Below, in pieces: positions 30,708 through 39,535 of a stretch of DNA of 45,519 bases (the first letter of the stretch is position 1; every line of letters begins with the position of its first letter). Origin of the DNA: Bacteroides intestinalis (GTDB lineage Bacteria; Bacteroidota; Bacteroidia; Bacteroidales; Bacteroidaceae); assembly GCF_003464595.1 (NCBI RefSeq), contig NZ_QRZF01000030.1, positions 1-45,519 on the forward strand. Reading direction: 5' to 3'. The notes under the pieces are model-generated. The model saw nothing but the letters and a program-made list of their open reading frames with translations, had not been told where the DNA came from and did not search any database. The position numbers and the translations under genes were made by a program.

Positions 30708-32195
30708 ATGAGTAAATTTGTAATGATCATATTTGGCGCTTCGGGTGACCTGACGAAGCGCAAACTTATGCCGGCACTCTACTCTCTATATAAGGATAAT
30801 CGGTTGCCGGAAGAGTTTAGCATTTTAGGCATTGGGCGCACAGACTACGCGGATGATACTTACCGTGACTATATATTGAATGAGCTGGAACATTTTGTCA
30901 CTCCCGTTGAAGTAGGGATGAAGGAGTTTTGTACTCATTTACATTATCTCAGCATAGACCCTGCTAAAGAAGAAGGTTACGAAATGTTGGGCAAGCGTTT
31001 ACAGGAAATCACGGGTGAGAAAGCTCCGGATAATTTGCTGTTCTATCTTGCTACACCTCCTTCGCTTTATGGAGTTATTCCCCTGCATCTGAAAAAAGCC
31101 GGATTGAATCGTAAACATACCCGTATCATCGTTGAGAAACCTTTCGGTTACGACTTGAAGTCGGCACAAGAACTAAACAAAATATACGCTTCCGTCTTTG
31201 AGGAGCACCAGATTTATCGTATCGATCATTTTCTCGGTAAGGAAACAGCTCAAAATATTCTTGCTTTCCGTTTTGCCAACGGCATCTTCGAACCGCTGTG
31301 GAATCGTAATTATATCGATTATGTGGAAGTTACGGCAGTCGAGAATCTGGGTATTGAACAGCGTGGCGGTTTCTATGATGGAACAGGAGCTTTGCGGGAT
31401 ATGGTGCAGAACCATCTTATCCAGTTGGTAGCTCTTACTGCTATGGAACCTCCTGCAGTTTTTACGGCTGACAATTTCCGTAATGAGGTGGTGAAAGTCT
31501 ATGAATCCTTGAAACCTCTGACGGATGAAGATTTGAATGAACATATAGTCCGCGGGCAATATACGGCTTCCGGTTCTAAAAAGGGCTACCGTGAAGAAAA
31601 GAACGTTCCTGCCGACTCGCGCACTGAAACTTACATCGCCATGAAAATCGGCATCGATAACTGGCGTTGGAGTGGTGTACCTTTCTACATCCGCACAGGA
31701 AAGCAGATGCCTACGAAGGTGACGGAGATTGTAGTGCATTTCCGTGAGACACCGCATCAGATGTTTCATTGCCATGGCGGACACTGTCCGCGGGCTAATA
31801 AACTTATCCTCCGCTTGCAACCCAATGAGGGCATCGTGCTGAAGTTTGGTATGAAAGTGCCCGGTCCGGGATTCGATGTGAAGCAGGTGATGATGGATTT
31901 CAGTTACGACCAATTGGGCGGAAAGGCTACAGGCGATGCTTATGCCCGCCTGATAGAAGATTGTATTCAGGGTGATCCGACCCTTTTCACTCGTAGTGAT
32001 GCTGTCGAAGCTTCCTGGCGTTTCTTCGATCCGGTATTGCGCTATTGGAACGAATATCCGGATGCACCTCTCTATGGCTATCCCGTCGGAACCTGGGGAC
32101 CTCTGGAGAGTGAAGCTATGATGCACGAACATGGTGCTGACTGGACCAATCCGTGTAAAAACCTAACGAACACTGATCAATATTGTGAGTTATGA
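30708..32195 (+). CDS. zwf: Glucose-6-phosphate 1-dehydrogenase
   Basis: 495 residues. Oxidises glucose 6-phosphate to 6-phosphogluconolactone with NADP+. N-terminal G-A-S-G-D-L-T-K-R-K (residues 10-19) binds the cofactor, the substrate motif is R-I-D-H-F-L-G-K-E (from R171, with the catalytic His three residues into the motif), and the second domain contains Y-I-R-T-G-K. Its stop codon overlaps the start of the lactonase gene (ATGA), which indicates translational coupling. Confidence 0.96.
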   Translation: MSKFVMIIFGASGDLTKRKLMPALYSLYKDNRLPEEFSILGIGRTDYADDTYRDYILNELEHFVTPVEVGMKEFCTHLHYLSIDPAKEEGYEMLGKRLQEITGEKAPDNLLFYLATPPSLYGVIPLHLKKAGLNRKHTRIIVEKPFGYDLKSAQELNKIYASVFEEHQIYRIDHFLGKETAQNILAFRFANGIFEPLWNRNYIDYVEVTAVENLGIEQRGGFYDGTGALRDMVQNHLIQLVALTAMEPPAVFTADNFRNEVVKVYESLKPLTDEDLNEHIVRGQYTASGSKKGYREEKNVPADSRTETYIAMKIGIDNWRWSGVPFYIRTGKQMPTKVTEIVVHFRETPHQMFHCHGGHCPRANKLILRLQPNEGIVLKFGMKVPGPGFDVKQVMMDFSYDQLGGKATGDAYARLIEDCIQGDPTLFTRSDAVEASWRFFDPVLRYWNEYPDAPLYGYPVGTWGPLESEAMMHEHGADWTNPCKNLTNTDQYCEL

Positions 32196-32893
32196 AAACT
32201 TATATCTATAGTACAGCTGTTGAAACGGCACGCGCTCTTATCAAACACATCATAAGTCTGATGGAGGCGGAGCCGGAAAAGATTTTCCACATAGCATTCA
32301 GCGGAGGCAGTACACCTTCGCTCATGTTCGATTTGTGGGCGGATGAGTTCAAGGATGCCACTCCCTGGTTGCGTATGCGCATCTATTGGGTGGATGAACG
32401 TTGTGTACCTGCCGAAGATTCGGAAAGTAATTATGGCACTATGCGCCGTTTGTTGTTGGATAAGGTTCATATGCCGGAGGAATACATTTTTCCTATCGAC
32501 GGTAGCAATCGTCCCGACGATGAGGCGAAGCGTTATTCCAGTGTAGTGCGTTGCCATGCTTCTCTTTGGCATGGATTCCCGGCTCTCGACATCGTGTTGC
32601 TCGGTGCTGGCGAAGACGGACATACCTCGTCTATTTTTCCCGGACAGGAGCATTTACTTTCTTCCTTTCATCCGTATGAAGTGAGTGTGAATCCTTACAA
32701 TGGTCAGAAACGTATTGCTATGACCGGCTGTTTATTATTCAATGCTAAGCAACTGATTTTCTTCGTTACAGGCAGAAATAAAGCTAATGTTGTGCAAGAT
32801 ATTTTGGACTCGGGTGATACCGGTCCGGCTGCCTATGTAGCTCATCACGCATGGAATGTAGAGGTATTTATGGATGAGTTGGCAAAACCTTAA
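32192..32893 (+). CDS. pgl: 6-phosphogluconolactonase
   Basis: 233 residues, DevB/SOL type. Hydrolyses 6-phosphogluconolactone, the product of the enzyme encoded just upstream. F-S-G-G-S-T-P (phosphate loop), Y-W-V-D-E-R, and L-G-A-G-E-D-G-H-T-S-S-I-F-P (catalytic histidine). Starts inside the zwf stop codon. The operon order gnd-zwf-pgl gives the whole oxidative branch, supplying NADPH and ribulose 5-phosphate. It converges with the YhiM-like gene with 36 bases between the stops. Confidence 0.92.
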   Translation: MKTYIYSTAVETARALIKHIISLMEAEPEKIFHIAFSGGSTPSLMFDLWADEFKDATPWLRMRIYWVDERCVPAEDSESNYGTMRRLLLDKVHMPEEYIFPIDGSNRPDDEAKRYSSVVRCHASLWHGFPALDIVLLGAGEDGHTSSIFPGQEHLLSSFHPYEVSVNPYNGQKRIAMTGCLLFNAKQLIFFVTGRNKANVVQDILDSGDTGPAAYVAHHAWNVEVFMDELAKP

Positions 32894-32929
32894 CCCATCC
32901 ATAAAAACAATTATTGAGAGAGCGATTTA

Positions 32930-33973
32930 TTAGTTGGATGTCCCGCTTTCAAGGATGCTGACGATGGAGAACAGCGTGAAGCAGATGCCACCTAATCCGG
33001 CCAATACACGTGCAGGAACAAAGTAAACATCATTTAGTGTTGCCATCTCAAACATAAAAGCAGATAAGAAGAGACAGGCTAGTGCAGTGAGTACTGGAAT
33101 AAGCGGGATGCGGTTCGCTAGTTTGAAAACATTCCGCCAGATAACTGCCAACAGGATCACTTTACTGGAAATGCTGTAACAAACTAAACCTAGACCTATC
33201 ATTATATATCCAATGGAGGACTTATCAGGATCAATGTCAGTCAGTATCCAAAGTCCCCAGAGGATACTAAGTGTACCCATTACCAATACAAGGACAGGCC
33301 ACCATTTTCGTTCCGAACCGGCATAAGTATTCCGTATCTGTCGTGAAATGGTAGCTACAAGCGCCACTAAGCTGGTGCATATGCAAGCTAATCCTGCCAT
33401 AACATGTCCGGCTACGAAATAAGCGATATGAGTACTGCTTTGTCCTAACAACCAGAAAGTCCACACCCATGTGATCACAGCAAAGATGACTGCAAGAATG
33501 ATCAGTGCATCTCCTTGTGCGGACGAGAAAGCTTTTGCCGGTACAGTATGATCCGTTCGTTTTGAGTTTTGCGGGATGAGAGTGAAACGGGTGGATGCTG
33601 TGGCAGTGGTAGCTACACAGGCAGTGATAAATGCTACTCCGCAGATGACGTGTCCTGCTACGAAATGAGCGGCAGTAGTACCGTCATTTATATAAGTCAT
33701 TCCACCGATGAAACATACTATTGCGGCCAGATAACCGAGAATGGGCAATACGTATTTTGCCGCAGTGCTGTATGTGTGGATAAGCTGCCGGATGATAGTA
33801 GCTGCTGTAGCAAACAGTGCGATGCATATCATTCCTAATGAAAACACTACGGGTCCGGCAACAAATCGGTTTACGTCCGTCCCCATGTCGAGCACAAAGG
33901 CTCCGTAACCGAAGCAGAAAAGGGCCATCAGCAGTGGGATAGCCCTGAAAAGGATACTAATACCGTAATTCAT
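32930..33973 (-). CDS. yhiM: YhiM-like inner-membrane protein (DUF2776)
   Basis: 347 residues, about ten membrane segments. I recognise strong similarity to E. coli YhiM over the full length: R/K-A/L-I-P-L-M start, the repeated Y/H-F-V-A-G-H-V segments (three copies, at about residues 107, 191 and, changed to F-V-A-G-P-V, 38), N-R-I-P-L/M-I-P-V, and the C-terminus R-V-L-A/V-G-L-G-x-(I/V)-C-F-T-L-F-S-I-V-S-I-L-E. The biochemical role is unknown; in E. coli it has been tied to acid survival. The threefold internal repeat suggests a duplicated four-helix unit. It is divergent from a bile-salt-hydrolase-like gene, which suggests a gut stress context (inference). Confidence 0.85.
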   Translation of the reverse strand: MNYGISILFRAIPLLMALFCFGYGAFVLDMGTDVNRFVAGPVVFSLGMICIALFATAATIIRQLIHTYSTAAKYVLPILGYLAAIVCFIGGMTYINDGTTAAHFVAGHVICGVAFITACVATTATASTRFTLIPQNSKRTDHTVPAKAFSSAQGDALIILAVIFAVITWVWTFWLLGQSSTHIAYFVAGHVMAGLACICTSLVALVATISRQIRNTYAGSERKWWPVLVLVMGTLSILWGLWILTDIDPDKSSIGYIMIGLGLVCYSISSKVILLAVIWRNVFKLANRIPLIPVLTALACLFLSAFMFEMATLNDVYFVPARVLAGLGGICFTLFSIVSILESGTSN

Positions 33974-34068
33974 AACTGTTATCGTTTTTAAGTTTCTCCT
34001 TCCAACAGCATTTCTTGCGGTTTGTTTTCATTTTTAATATTTATTTATTTCCGGTAGATAGTCTCCCG

Positions 34069-34101
34069 GTTCTTTTAAGAACTTTGTAGTCTGTACTTTT
34101 G
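34069..34101 (+). promoter_or_regulatory. Promoter region of the choloylglycine hydrolase gene
   Basis: TACTTTTG at 34094-34101 matches TAnnTTTG. Just upstream, GTTCTT-TT-AAGAAC (34069-34082) is a near-perfect inverted repeat that covers the -33 position and may be an operator. Confidence 0.55.
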
Positions 34102-34141
34102 TTAGTATTCATACTTACTAACAACTTAATATCAGATAATA

Positions 34142-35194
34142 ATGTGTAAGACAAATGTGTTTTTAATCACCGCGCTTGTGATTATATTCTCAGTAATACC
34201 TCAAAAACGTGTAAGCGCTTGTACACGTGTAGTTTATCAAGGAAACAAAGATATGGTGATAACAGGCCGTACCATGGACTGGAAAGAAGATACCCGTAGT
34301 AATATCTGGATTTTCCCGCGAGGCATGGAGCGTAATGGAGAAGTGGGAAAGGACCCGATGCGTTGGAAATCTAAATATGGTAGTGTGGTTACTTCGGCTT
34401 ATGATATATGTAGCACTGATGGCATGAATGAAAAAGGACTCGTTGCTAATTTATTATGGTTGGCAGAATCGTCTTATCCTCAATGGAATGGTGAAAAACC
34501 GGCTTTGTCCATAGCTGCCTGGGTACAATATATGCTTGATAATTTTGCAACGGTGAATGAAGCGGTTTCCGAAATAGAAAAGAATACCTTCGATGTGGTA
34601 TCGGATATGATGCCTGACGGTACACGTATGGCTACTCTTCATCTTTCCATTTCAGATGCTACGGGTGATAATGCTATCTTTGAATATATAGATGGAAAGC
34701 TGAATATACATCATAGCAGGTCCTATCAGGTGATGACCAATTCACCCGTTTTCGATCAGCAATTGGCACTTGATGATTATTGGAAGACTATTGGTGGAAC
34801 GACCTTCTTACCCGGCACTAACCGGGCTGCCGACCGTTTTGTGAGGGCTTCATTCTATATTAATGCAATTCCTAAGACCGAGGATGCACGTACAGCACTG
34901 GCCAGTGTTTTCAGTGTGATACGTAATACTTCTGTTCCTTTTGGCATTAGTACTCCTGATCAGCCGAACATATCTTCAACGCGTTGGAGAACAGTTTCCG
35001 ATCAAAAGGATAAAGTTTATTACTTTGAGTCTACTTTATATCCCAATGTATTCTGGGTTGACTTTAAAGATGTGGATTTTTCAGAGAAAGCACCTGTCAA
35101 GAAGTTGAACCTCCTTGATGGTAAGACGTATGCGGGAAATACTGCTAAAGAGTTTGTTACTACCAAGCCTTTCCAGTTCTTAGGGATAAAATAA
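34142..35194 (+). CDS. Choloylglycine hydrolase family (bile-salt-hydrolase-like)
   Basis: 350 residues. A signal peptide ends at V-S-A just before Cys27, which becomes the N-terminal nucleophile. Other Ntn-hydrolase residues are visible: R and D in T-G-R-T-M-D-W, N in M-T-N-S-P, and the arginine in R-A-A-D-R-F-V-R-A-S-F. It cleaves amides such as glycine- or taurine-conjugated bile salts or penicillin V. The sequence is close to the bile salt hydrolase known from Bacteroides (M-D-W-K-E-D, G-T-N-R, S-S-T-R-W-R, Y-F-E-S-T-L), so bile salts are the best guess. Exported, single-gene unit, divergent from the YhiM-like gene. Confidence 0.88.
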   Translation: MCKTNVFLITALVIIFSVIPQKRVSACTRVVYQGNKDMVITGRTMDWKEDTRSNIWIFPRGMERNGEVGKDPMRWKSKYGSVVTSAYDICSTDGMNEKGLVANLLWLAESSYPQWNGEKPALSIAAWVQYMLDNFATVNEAVSEIEKNTFDVVSDMMPDGTRMATLHLSISDATGDNAIFEYIDGKLNIHHSRSYQVMTNSPVFDQQLALDDYWKTIGGTTFLPGTNRAADRFVRASFYINAIPKTEDARTALASVFSVIRNTSVPFGISTPDQPNISSTRWRTVSDQKDKVYYFESTLYPNVFWVDFKDVDFSEKAPVKKLNLLDGKTYAGNTAKEFVTTKPFQFLGIK

Positions 35195-35211
35195 TTCAAA
35201 AAGAACAAAAA

Positions 35212-35243
35212 GAAAATGCACCCCTGACTAAAGGTGCATTTTC
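35212..35243 (+). terminator. Terminator after the choloylglycine hydrolase
   Basis: GAAAATGCACC pairs perfectly with GGTGCATTTTC (11 bp, 10-base loop). Confidence 0.75.
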
Positions 35244-35440
35244 GCAAAACAAACGCCTAATTTTTATCTTCCCAGACTATTTAGACTATTAACAACGAAG
35301 ACAAATTAAGTGATTAAATAAAAAAGTATTCTCATTTAATTTTCAGTTGTTATTAATAAAAGTCCTTATCTATATTAATAAAAGTGTCAGGAGTATGTAA
35401 ATCAACTATTTGATACTTTGCTTGAGGTGGGTATTGTGGA

Positions 35441-35557
35441 AAACAAAAAGCACTTCCTGTCGTTCGCTTACGGAGGAAGTGCTTCACACAAAAACTAAAC
35501 TAGACTTAACTAAACTATTCTATTGGGGGAAGTTTCACAACTTCCTTTATCTGTTCG
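35441..35557 (-). ncRNA. Second candidate small RNA
   Basis: Minus strand: -7 element TACCTTTG (35568-35561) with ATTG 20 bases upstream, a predicted start near 35557, an internal hairpin (35545-35528, GGAAGTT/AACTTCC) and, at the end, an 11-bp terminator stem (35484-35448, AAGCACTTCCT/AGGAAGTGCTT) followed by TTTTTGTTTT. Predicted size about 115 nt, no ORF. ACTTCC followed by a C/T-rich run occurs in both hairpins and is complementary to purine-rich ribosome-binding regions. The hairpin could alternatively be the terminator of the LytTR operon 170 bases upstream. Confidence 0.45.
35448..35484 (-). terminator. Minus-strand terminator
   Basis: 11-bp perfect stem with a 15-base loop and a T-rich tail on the minus strand. 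It ends the candidate small RNA and possibly the LytTR operon. Confidence 0.75.
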
Positions 35558-35560
35558 ATG

Positions 35561-35568
35561 CAAAGGTA
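35561..35568 (-). promoter_or_regulatory. -7 element of the second candidate small RNA
   Basis: TACCTTTG on the minus strand; ATTG (three of four to TTTG) lies 20 bp upstream. Confidence 0.55.
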
Positions 35569-35650
35569 AAAAAACATTTTTTAATATGCAATAGGAAATT
35601 ATGTTTTGTCGACGGATTCGGATATTTTATCGACAAATGAATGTTATATT

Positions 35651-36352
35651 CTAACTCCTTTTATCCAGGAATGCCTGAAATACCTGTTTATAACTATCGC
35701 TGACGGGGATATACGTTTTATCGAACACAATTCGTCCGCGGTCAATAACTCTTATTTTTTCTTTCTGGACAATATAAGATCTGTGAACCCGCATGAAACG
35801 GGAAGCTGGTAATAATTCCTCCATTGATTTCATGCTCATAAGGGATAATATAGCCCGGGTACTATCCTCTGTATAAATCTTAACATAATCTTTCAAACCC
35901 TCCACATAAAGTATCTTTTTAAGCTCTATTTGCACTAGCTTATAGTCGCTTTTTACAAATATGCTTTCAATTTCTTCTTTAGGTTGCTGTAACAGCTCAA
36001 ACCATTGCACTGCTTTATTGGCTGCCTGCAAAAAATCTACGTAGGAGATTGGTTTTAACAGATAATCCAGGGCATTTACTTTATAACCATTGATAGCGTA
36101 TTGCTCAAAAGCGGTACTAAATACGATGCGGGTATGCGGATCTACCATTTTAGAGAACTCGAGGCCATTAAGTTCTGGCATTTGTATATCGAGGAAAAGC
36201 AAGTCAACTCGCTTCTCTGGTAGCTCTTTCATAGCCTGTACGGCACTGGAATACTTTCCGTTCAATGTCAGGAACGGGGTCTTATTGACGTAGCTTTCCA
36301 ATAGGTCTAAAGCTAACGGTTCGTCGTCTACTATGGCACAAGTCAAGTTCAT
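35651..36352 (-). CDS. LytTR-family response regulator
   Basis: 233 residues. Receiver domain (1-120) with acidic pocket D9/D10, phosphoacceptor D55 (F-L-D-I-Q-M-P) and K in L-L-K-P; LytTR DNA-binding domain (about 135-230: R-F-M-R-V-H-R-S-Y-I-V). It lies 26 bases behind a LytS/YpdA-type kinase gene, its obvious partner. Both are downstream of a TolC/MacA/ABC export set on the same strand, so the pair probably controls or is controlled with the exporter. Confidence 0.93.
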   Translation of the reverse strand: MNLTCAIVDDEPLALDLLESYVNKTPFLTLNGKYSSAVQAMKELPEKRVDLLFLDIQMPELNGLEFSKMVDPHTRIVFSTAFEQYAINGYKVNALDYLLKPISYVDFLQAANKAVQWFELLQQPKEEIESIFVKSDYKLVQIELKKILYVEGLKDYVKIYTEDSTRAILSLMSMKSMEELLPASRFMRVHRSYIVQKEKIRVIDRGRIVFDKTYIPVSDSYKQVFQAFLDKRS

Positions 36353-36378
36353 AATGTTGAATATTTAGGGTGATAGAG

Positions 36379-37437
36379 CTATAACCCTATCACCAATATT
36401 GATTTATATTCTTTCCCGTCGTCACTCACTCCCTGCTTCCATTCATACCGACCGGGATAGGTCAGTTCCAGACGTTTCCGTACCTGCTCCAGCCCTATAC
36501 CACTTCCACTTTTATCAGCTTGGCTTTTGGGATGGTAGCTGTTGGTTATTTCACAGCACACCTGACCGGGACTTTCGCTGAAATGGATGCGGATAAAGCT
36601 GGGCTCAGTAGGGGAGATGCCATGTTTGAAGGCATTCTCTATGAGGGAGATGAAAATGAGTGGGGCTATTTCCGTACGGCTATCGGCACGGACATCGATT
36701 TGGGTCTCTACGGTCACGTTGGAGGCAAGACGGATACGCATCAGCTCGATATAGTTGCGGATGAAGTCCATTTCTTTGCCCAAGGCAACAAAATTTTGTT
36801 GGTTATCGTAGAGAACATGGCGCAAAAGACGACTCAACTCCTGGACAGCAGCTTGTGCTTTATCGCTATCGAAAGCGATAAGGGCATAGATATTGTTCAG
36901 GGTATTGAGCAGGAAGTGCGGATTCAGTTGATTACGCAAGTTTTTCAATTCAGCTTCTGTACGGCTTTTCTCTGCTTCCCGACGGGCAGCCTCCACTTTT
37001 ACCCAGCGACCACTCATGCGGATTGCAGCCGCCAGACCAACAGTGAGAACCATTGAGAATACGTCGCGCAGGATAAATATCCAACTGGGAGGTCCGGGAC
37101 GTTTGGGGGGAGTAGACTTCACATAGGTATGGAAGATGAAATCCTGCCAGAAGTGTACACCAGTAGCGGTGCAAAGTATAAGCAGGAGGTTCAGTAAGAC
37201 ATACTGTTTAATTCGTCCCTCAAACAGAAAGCGTGGAATAAAGAAGCAGTAGTTTATATAAAACACGATAAGGAACGATATCGGAACTGCACTGCCATGA
37301 CGCAGGTAGTCCACCCAGCTAACCGTGAATCCACTGCGGTTCATCAGCAGAAATGGGAAAGCAAAAACAATGCCCCATCCGATGATATGAATGAGGACTT
37401 CTACAATCCGGCGTGTTTTGGGTTCTTGCATAATCAT
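36379..37437 (-). CDS. LytS/YpdA-type sensor histidine kinase
   Basis: 352 residues. Four membrane segments in the first ~145 residues with short loops, a coiled coil, then the His_kinase domain with phosphoacceptor in N-P-H-F-L-L-N-T-L-N-N-I and a HATPase domain (P-L-I-F-I-S-L-I-E-N-A-F-K-H, G-S-G-I-G-L). No large periplasmic domain, so it probably senses a membrane or cell-envelope signal. ATG at 37437; an ATG two codons later is equally possible. It is separated from the ABC permease gene by 111 bases of repeated sequence. Confidence 0.9.
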   Translation of the reverse strand: MIMQEPKTRRIVEVLIHIIGWGIVFAFPFLLMNRSGFTVSWVDYLRHGSAVPISFLIVFYINYCFFIPRFLFEGRIKQYVLLNLLLILCTATGVHFWQDFIFHTYVKSTPPKRPGPPSWIFILRDVFSMVLTVGLAAAIRMSGRWVKVEAARREAEKSRTEAELKNLRNQLNPHFLLNTLNNIYALIAFDSDKAQAAVQELSRLLRHVLYDNQQNFVALGKEMDFIRNYIELMRIRLASNVTVETQIDVRADSRTEIAPLIFISLIENAFKHGISPTEPSFIRIHFSESPGQVCCEITNSYHPKSQADKSGSGIGLEQVRKRLELTYPGRYEWKQGVSDDGKEYKSILVIGL

Positions 37438-37463
37438 GTTACAAAAATAGGTATTTTAATTTT

Positions 37464-37546
37464 GAATTATGAATTATGAATTATGAATTTCACTGCACCG
37501 TCTGCTGCATAGCCATTCATAATTCATAATTTATCATTCATAATTC
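37464..37546. repeat. GAATTATG tandem repeat facing its inverted copy
   Basis: Three GAATTATG units (37464-37489) face complementary ATTCATAA units (37515-37546) across 25 bases. In RNA this would fold into a long A/U hairpin between the permease and kinase genes. Confidence 0.7.
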
Positions 37547-37548
37547 TC

Positions 37549-38769
37549 TTACTCGTATCTGATTGCCTCTATCGGATCCAGATCAGCTGCTTTCTTAGCC
37601 GGATACCAGCCGAAGAATACACCGGTGACGGTACACACAGCAAAGGAGAGGAATACACTCCATGCCTGGATGTAGATGGGCCAGTGGGCTACGTTCTTCA
37701 CAATGAATGAGGCACCGCAGCCGATGACGACTCCAATGATACCACCTGTAATACTAATAAGGATGGCCTCAATCAGGAATTGTGAAAGAATATCCACACC
37801 ACGTGCTCCTACGGACATACGCAGACCGATTTCACGGGTACGTTCGGTTACACTGACATACATAATGTTCATGATGCCGATACCACCTACTACCAGAGAA
37901 ATACCGGCAATACATGCCAAAAGTGTGGTCATCAAGTCAGTGGTAGAATTTAGCATCGTACTGAGTTCCTGCTGGCTACGGATGGTGAAGTCATCGTCAT
38001 CACTTTCTTTCAGCTTGTGATTACGGCGCAGGATGGTGGTAATTTCGTCCGTGGCATAATCTGTCATGTCTTCGGAGAGGGCAGAGGCAAAGATACCTTG
38101 AAGATAGGTAACGGCCAGCATACGTTTCATTACGGTGGTGTAGGGGGCCAGCACGATTTCATCCTGGTCCATACCCATGGAGTTGTATCCTTTCGCTTTG
38201 AGCACACCTACTACACGTAGGGGAACCTGATTGAAGCGGATAATATGCCCGATAGGGTCCTGTCCGCTAGGGAAGAGGTTGTCTACAATAGTCTTACCTA
38301 TGATACAGACTTTTGCTGCATTCTGAATGTCGGCTTCGGTGAACATTTCACCGCTTTCCACACTTAACTGGCGAATATCGAGGTATTCGGTACCTACGCC
38401 ATTTACGGAGGCAGGATAGTTATTGTTTCCGGCAATAAGCTGTCCGCTGGACGATACGTTGGGACTGACAGCTGCCAGGAAGTTAGTCTCATCCCGTAGT
38501 GCTTCGTAATCGGTCAGTTTCAAAGTCTGCATGGAAGAAGCATCTTGACGGACACCACCACGCATATCACCGCCCGGGTGAATCATGATCATGTTCGAGC
38601 CCATTTCCGATATCTGTGCCTGGATACTTTTCTTCGAACCCTGTCCGATGGCAAGCATGGTGATGACGGAGGCCACACCAATGATGATACCCAGCATGGT
38701 GAGGAAGGCGCGAAGCTTGTTGTTGGCAAGGGCGCGGAGGGCTATTTTGAAAAGGTTTGTTCCGTTCAT
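37549..38769 (-). CDS. MacB/FtsX-type ABC transporter permease
   Basis: 406 residues. One N-terminal membrane segment (A-F-L-T-M-L-G-I-I-I-G-V-A-S-V-I-T-M-L), a large periplasmic MacB-type domain (about 45-270) and three C-terminal segments with the FtsX-type R-T-R-E-I-G-L-R-M-S-V-G-A. Equivalent to the membrane part of MacB; the ATPase is a separate gene 12 bases upstream. With the TolC- and MacA-like proteins it should form a tripartite pump that moves substrate from the periplasm outward (antibiotics, peptides or lipids; not determinable here). Confidence 0.9.
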   Translation of the reverse strand: MNGTNLFKIALRALANNKLRAFLTMLGIIIGVASVITMLAIGQGSKKSIQAQISEMGSNMIMIHPGGDMRGGVRQDASSMQTLKLTDYEALRDETNFLAAVSPNVSSSGQLIAGNNNYPASVNGVGTEYLDIRQLSVESGEMFTEADIQNAAKVCIIGKTIVDNLFPSGQDPIGHIIRFNQVPLRVVGVLKAKGYNSMGMDQDEIVLAPYTTVMKRMLAVTYLQGIFASALSEDMTDYATDEITTILRRNHKLKESDDDDFTIRSQQELSTMLNSTTDLMTTLLACIAGISLVVGGIGIMNIMYVSVTERTREIGLRMSVGARGVDILSQFLIEAILISITGGIIGVVIGCGASFIVKNVAHWPIYIQAWSVFLSFAVCTVTGVFFGWYPAKKAADLDPIEAIRYE

Positions 38770-38781
38770 AATTTATATTTC

Positions 38782-39528
38782 TTAGTCTTCATCATTTTTC
38801 GGCAGTGCTGCCAATGCCGCTGCTGCCGAGAGAATTTTCGTATTCACCGTGTCTTCCGTCACGTGCCCGTCACGCAGACGAATGTTCCGACTGCTGTACT
38901 GGGCTATTTCGGGATTATGGGTAACGAATATAATGGTGCGTCCTTCGGCATGTAGTTTTTGGAAAAGAACCAATATCTCAAAAGAAGTACGCGTGTCCAG
39001 ATTACCTGTTGCCTCATCGGCAAGGATTACGGCAGGGTTGTTTACCAAGGCACGGGCAATGGCTACACGTTGCATCTGTCCACCCGACATCTGGTTCGAT
39101 TTGTGTTCCAGACGGTCGCCCAGTCCTACGGCTTGCAGGGCTTCTATGGCCCGGCGTCTGCGTTCGGCTGCTGAGACGGAAGCATTATACATCAAAGGTA
39201 ATTCCACATTTTCCACGGCAGTCGTCTTTGCCAGCAAATTATAGCTTTGGAATACGAAACCGATTTTCCGGTTTCGTAATATGGCGCGTTGAGGCTTGCT
39301 CATGGTACGTACGGATATACCGTCCAGCAAGTATTCTCCACTGGTGGGAGTATCGAGGCAACCCAGGGTATTCAACAGTGTCGATTTACCGGAACCGGAC
39401 GTGCCCATGATGGTGACGAACTCTCCTTCGGCAATGGAAAAGGAGATGCCACGCAGGGCATGCACCGTTTCCTCGCCCACCTGGAAATCACGCCGGATGT
39501 TTTGCAATTCTATGACTGTTTTACTCAT
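38782..39528 (-). CDS. MacB-type ABC transporter ATPase
   Basis: 248 residues from ATG 39528 (M-S-K-T-V-I-E-L-Q-N); the frame is open further upstream but would overlap the adaptor gene. Walker A G-T-S-G-S-G-K-S-T, Q loop F-V-F-Q-S-Y-N-L, signature M-S-G-G-Q-M-Q-R, Walker B V-I-L-A-D-E-A-T-G-N-L-D, H loop V-T-H-N. Powers the permease encoded next. Starts seven bases after the adaptor gene stop. Confidence 0.93.
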   Translation of the reverse strand: MSKTVIELQNIRRDFQVGEETVHALRGISFSIAEGEFVTIMGTSGSGKSTLLNTLGCLDTPTSGEYLLDGISVRTMSKPQRAILRNRKIGFVFQSYNLLAKTTAVENVELPLMYNASVSAAERRRRAIEALQAVGLGDRLEHKSNQMSGGQMQRVAIARALVNNPAVILADEATGNLDTRTSFEILVLFQKLHAEGRTIIFVTHNPEIAQYSSRNIRLRDGHVTEDTVNTKILSAAAALAALPKNDED

Positions 39529-39535
39529 AATATGA

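Larger units (their letters stand above)
35195..35650. other. 456-bp gene-poor region
   Basis: Contains the terminator of the hydrolase gene (35212-35243), about 200 AT-rich bases in which I see nothing (35244-35440), a minus-strand candidate small RNA (35441-35557), its -7 element, and an 8-bp inverted repeat, TTTGTCGA (35605-35612) with TCGACAAA (35630-35637), close to the end of the LytTR gene. No convincing ORF on either strand. Confidence 0.7.

Noticed and set aside
31173..32132. 319-codon open frame on the minus strand
   Set aside because: Antisense to zwf; no motif or promoter. The zwf protein on the plus strand is complete and convincing.
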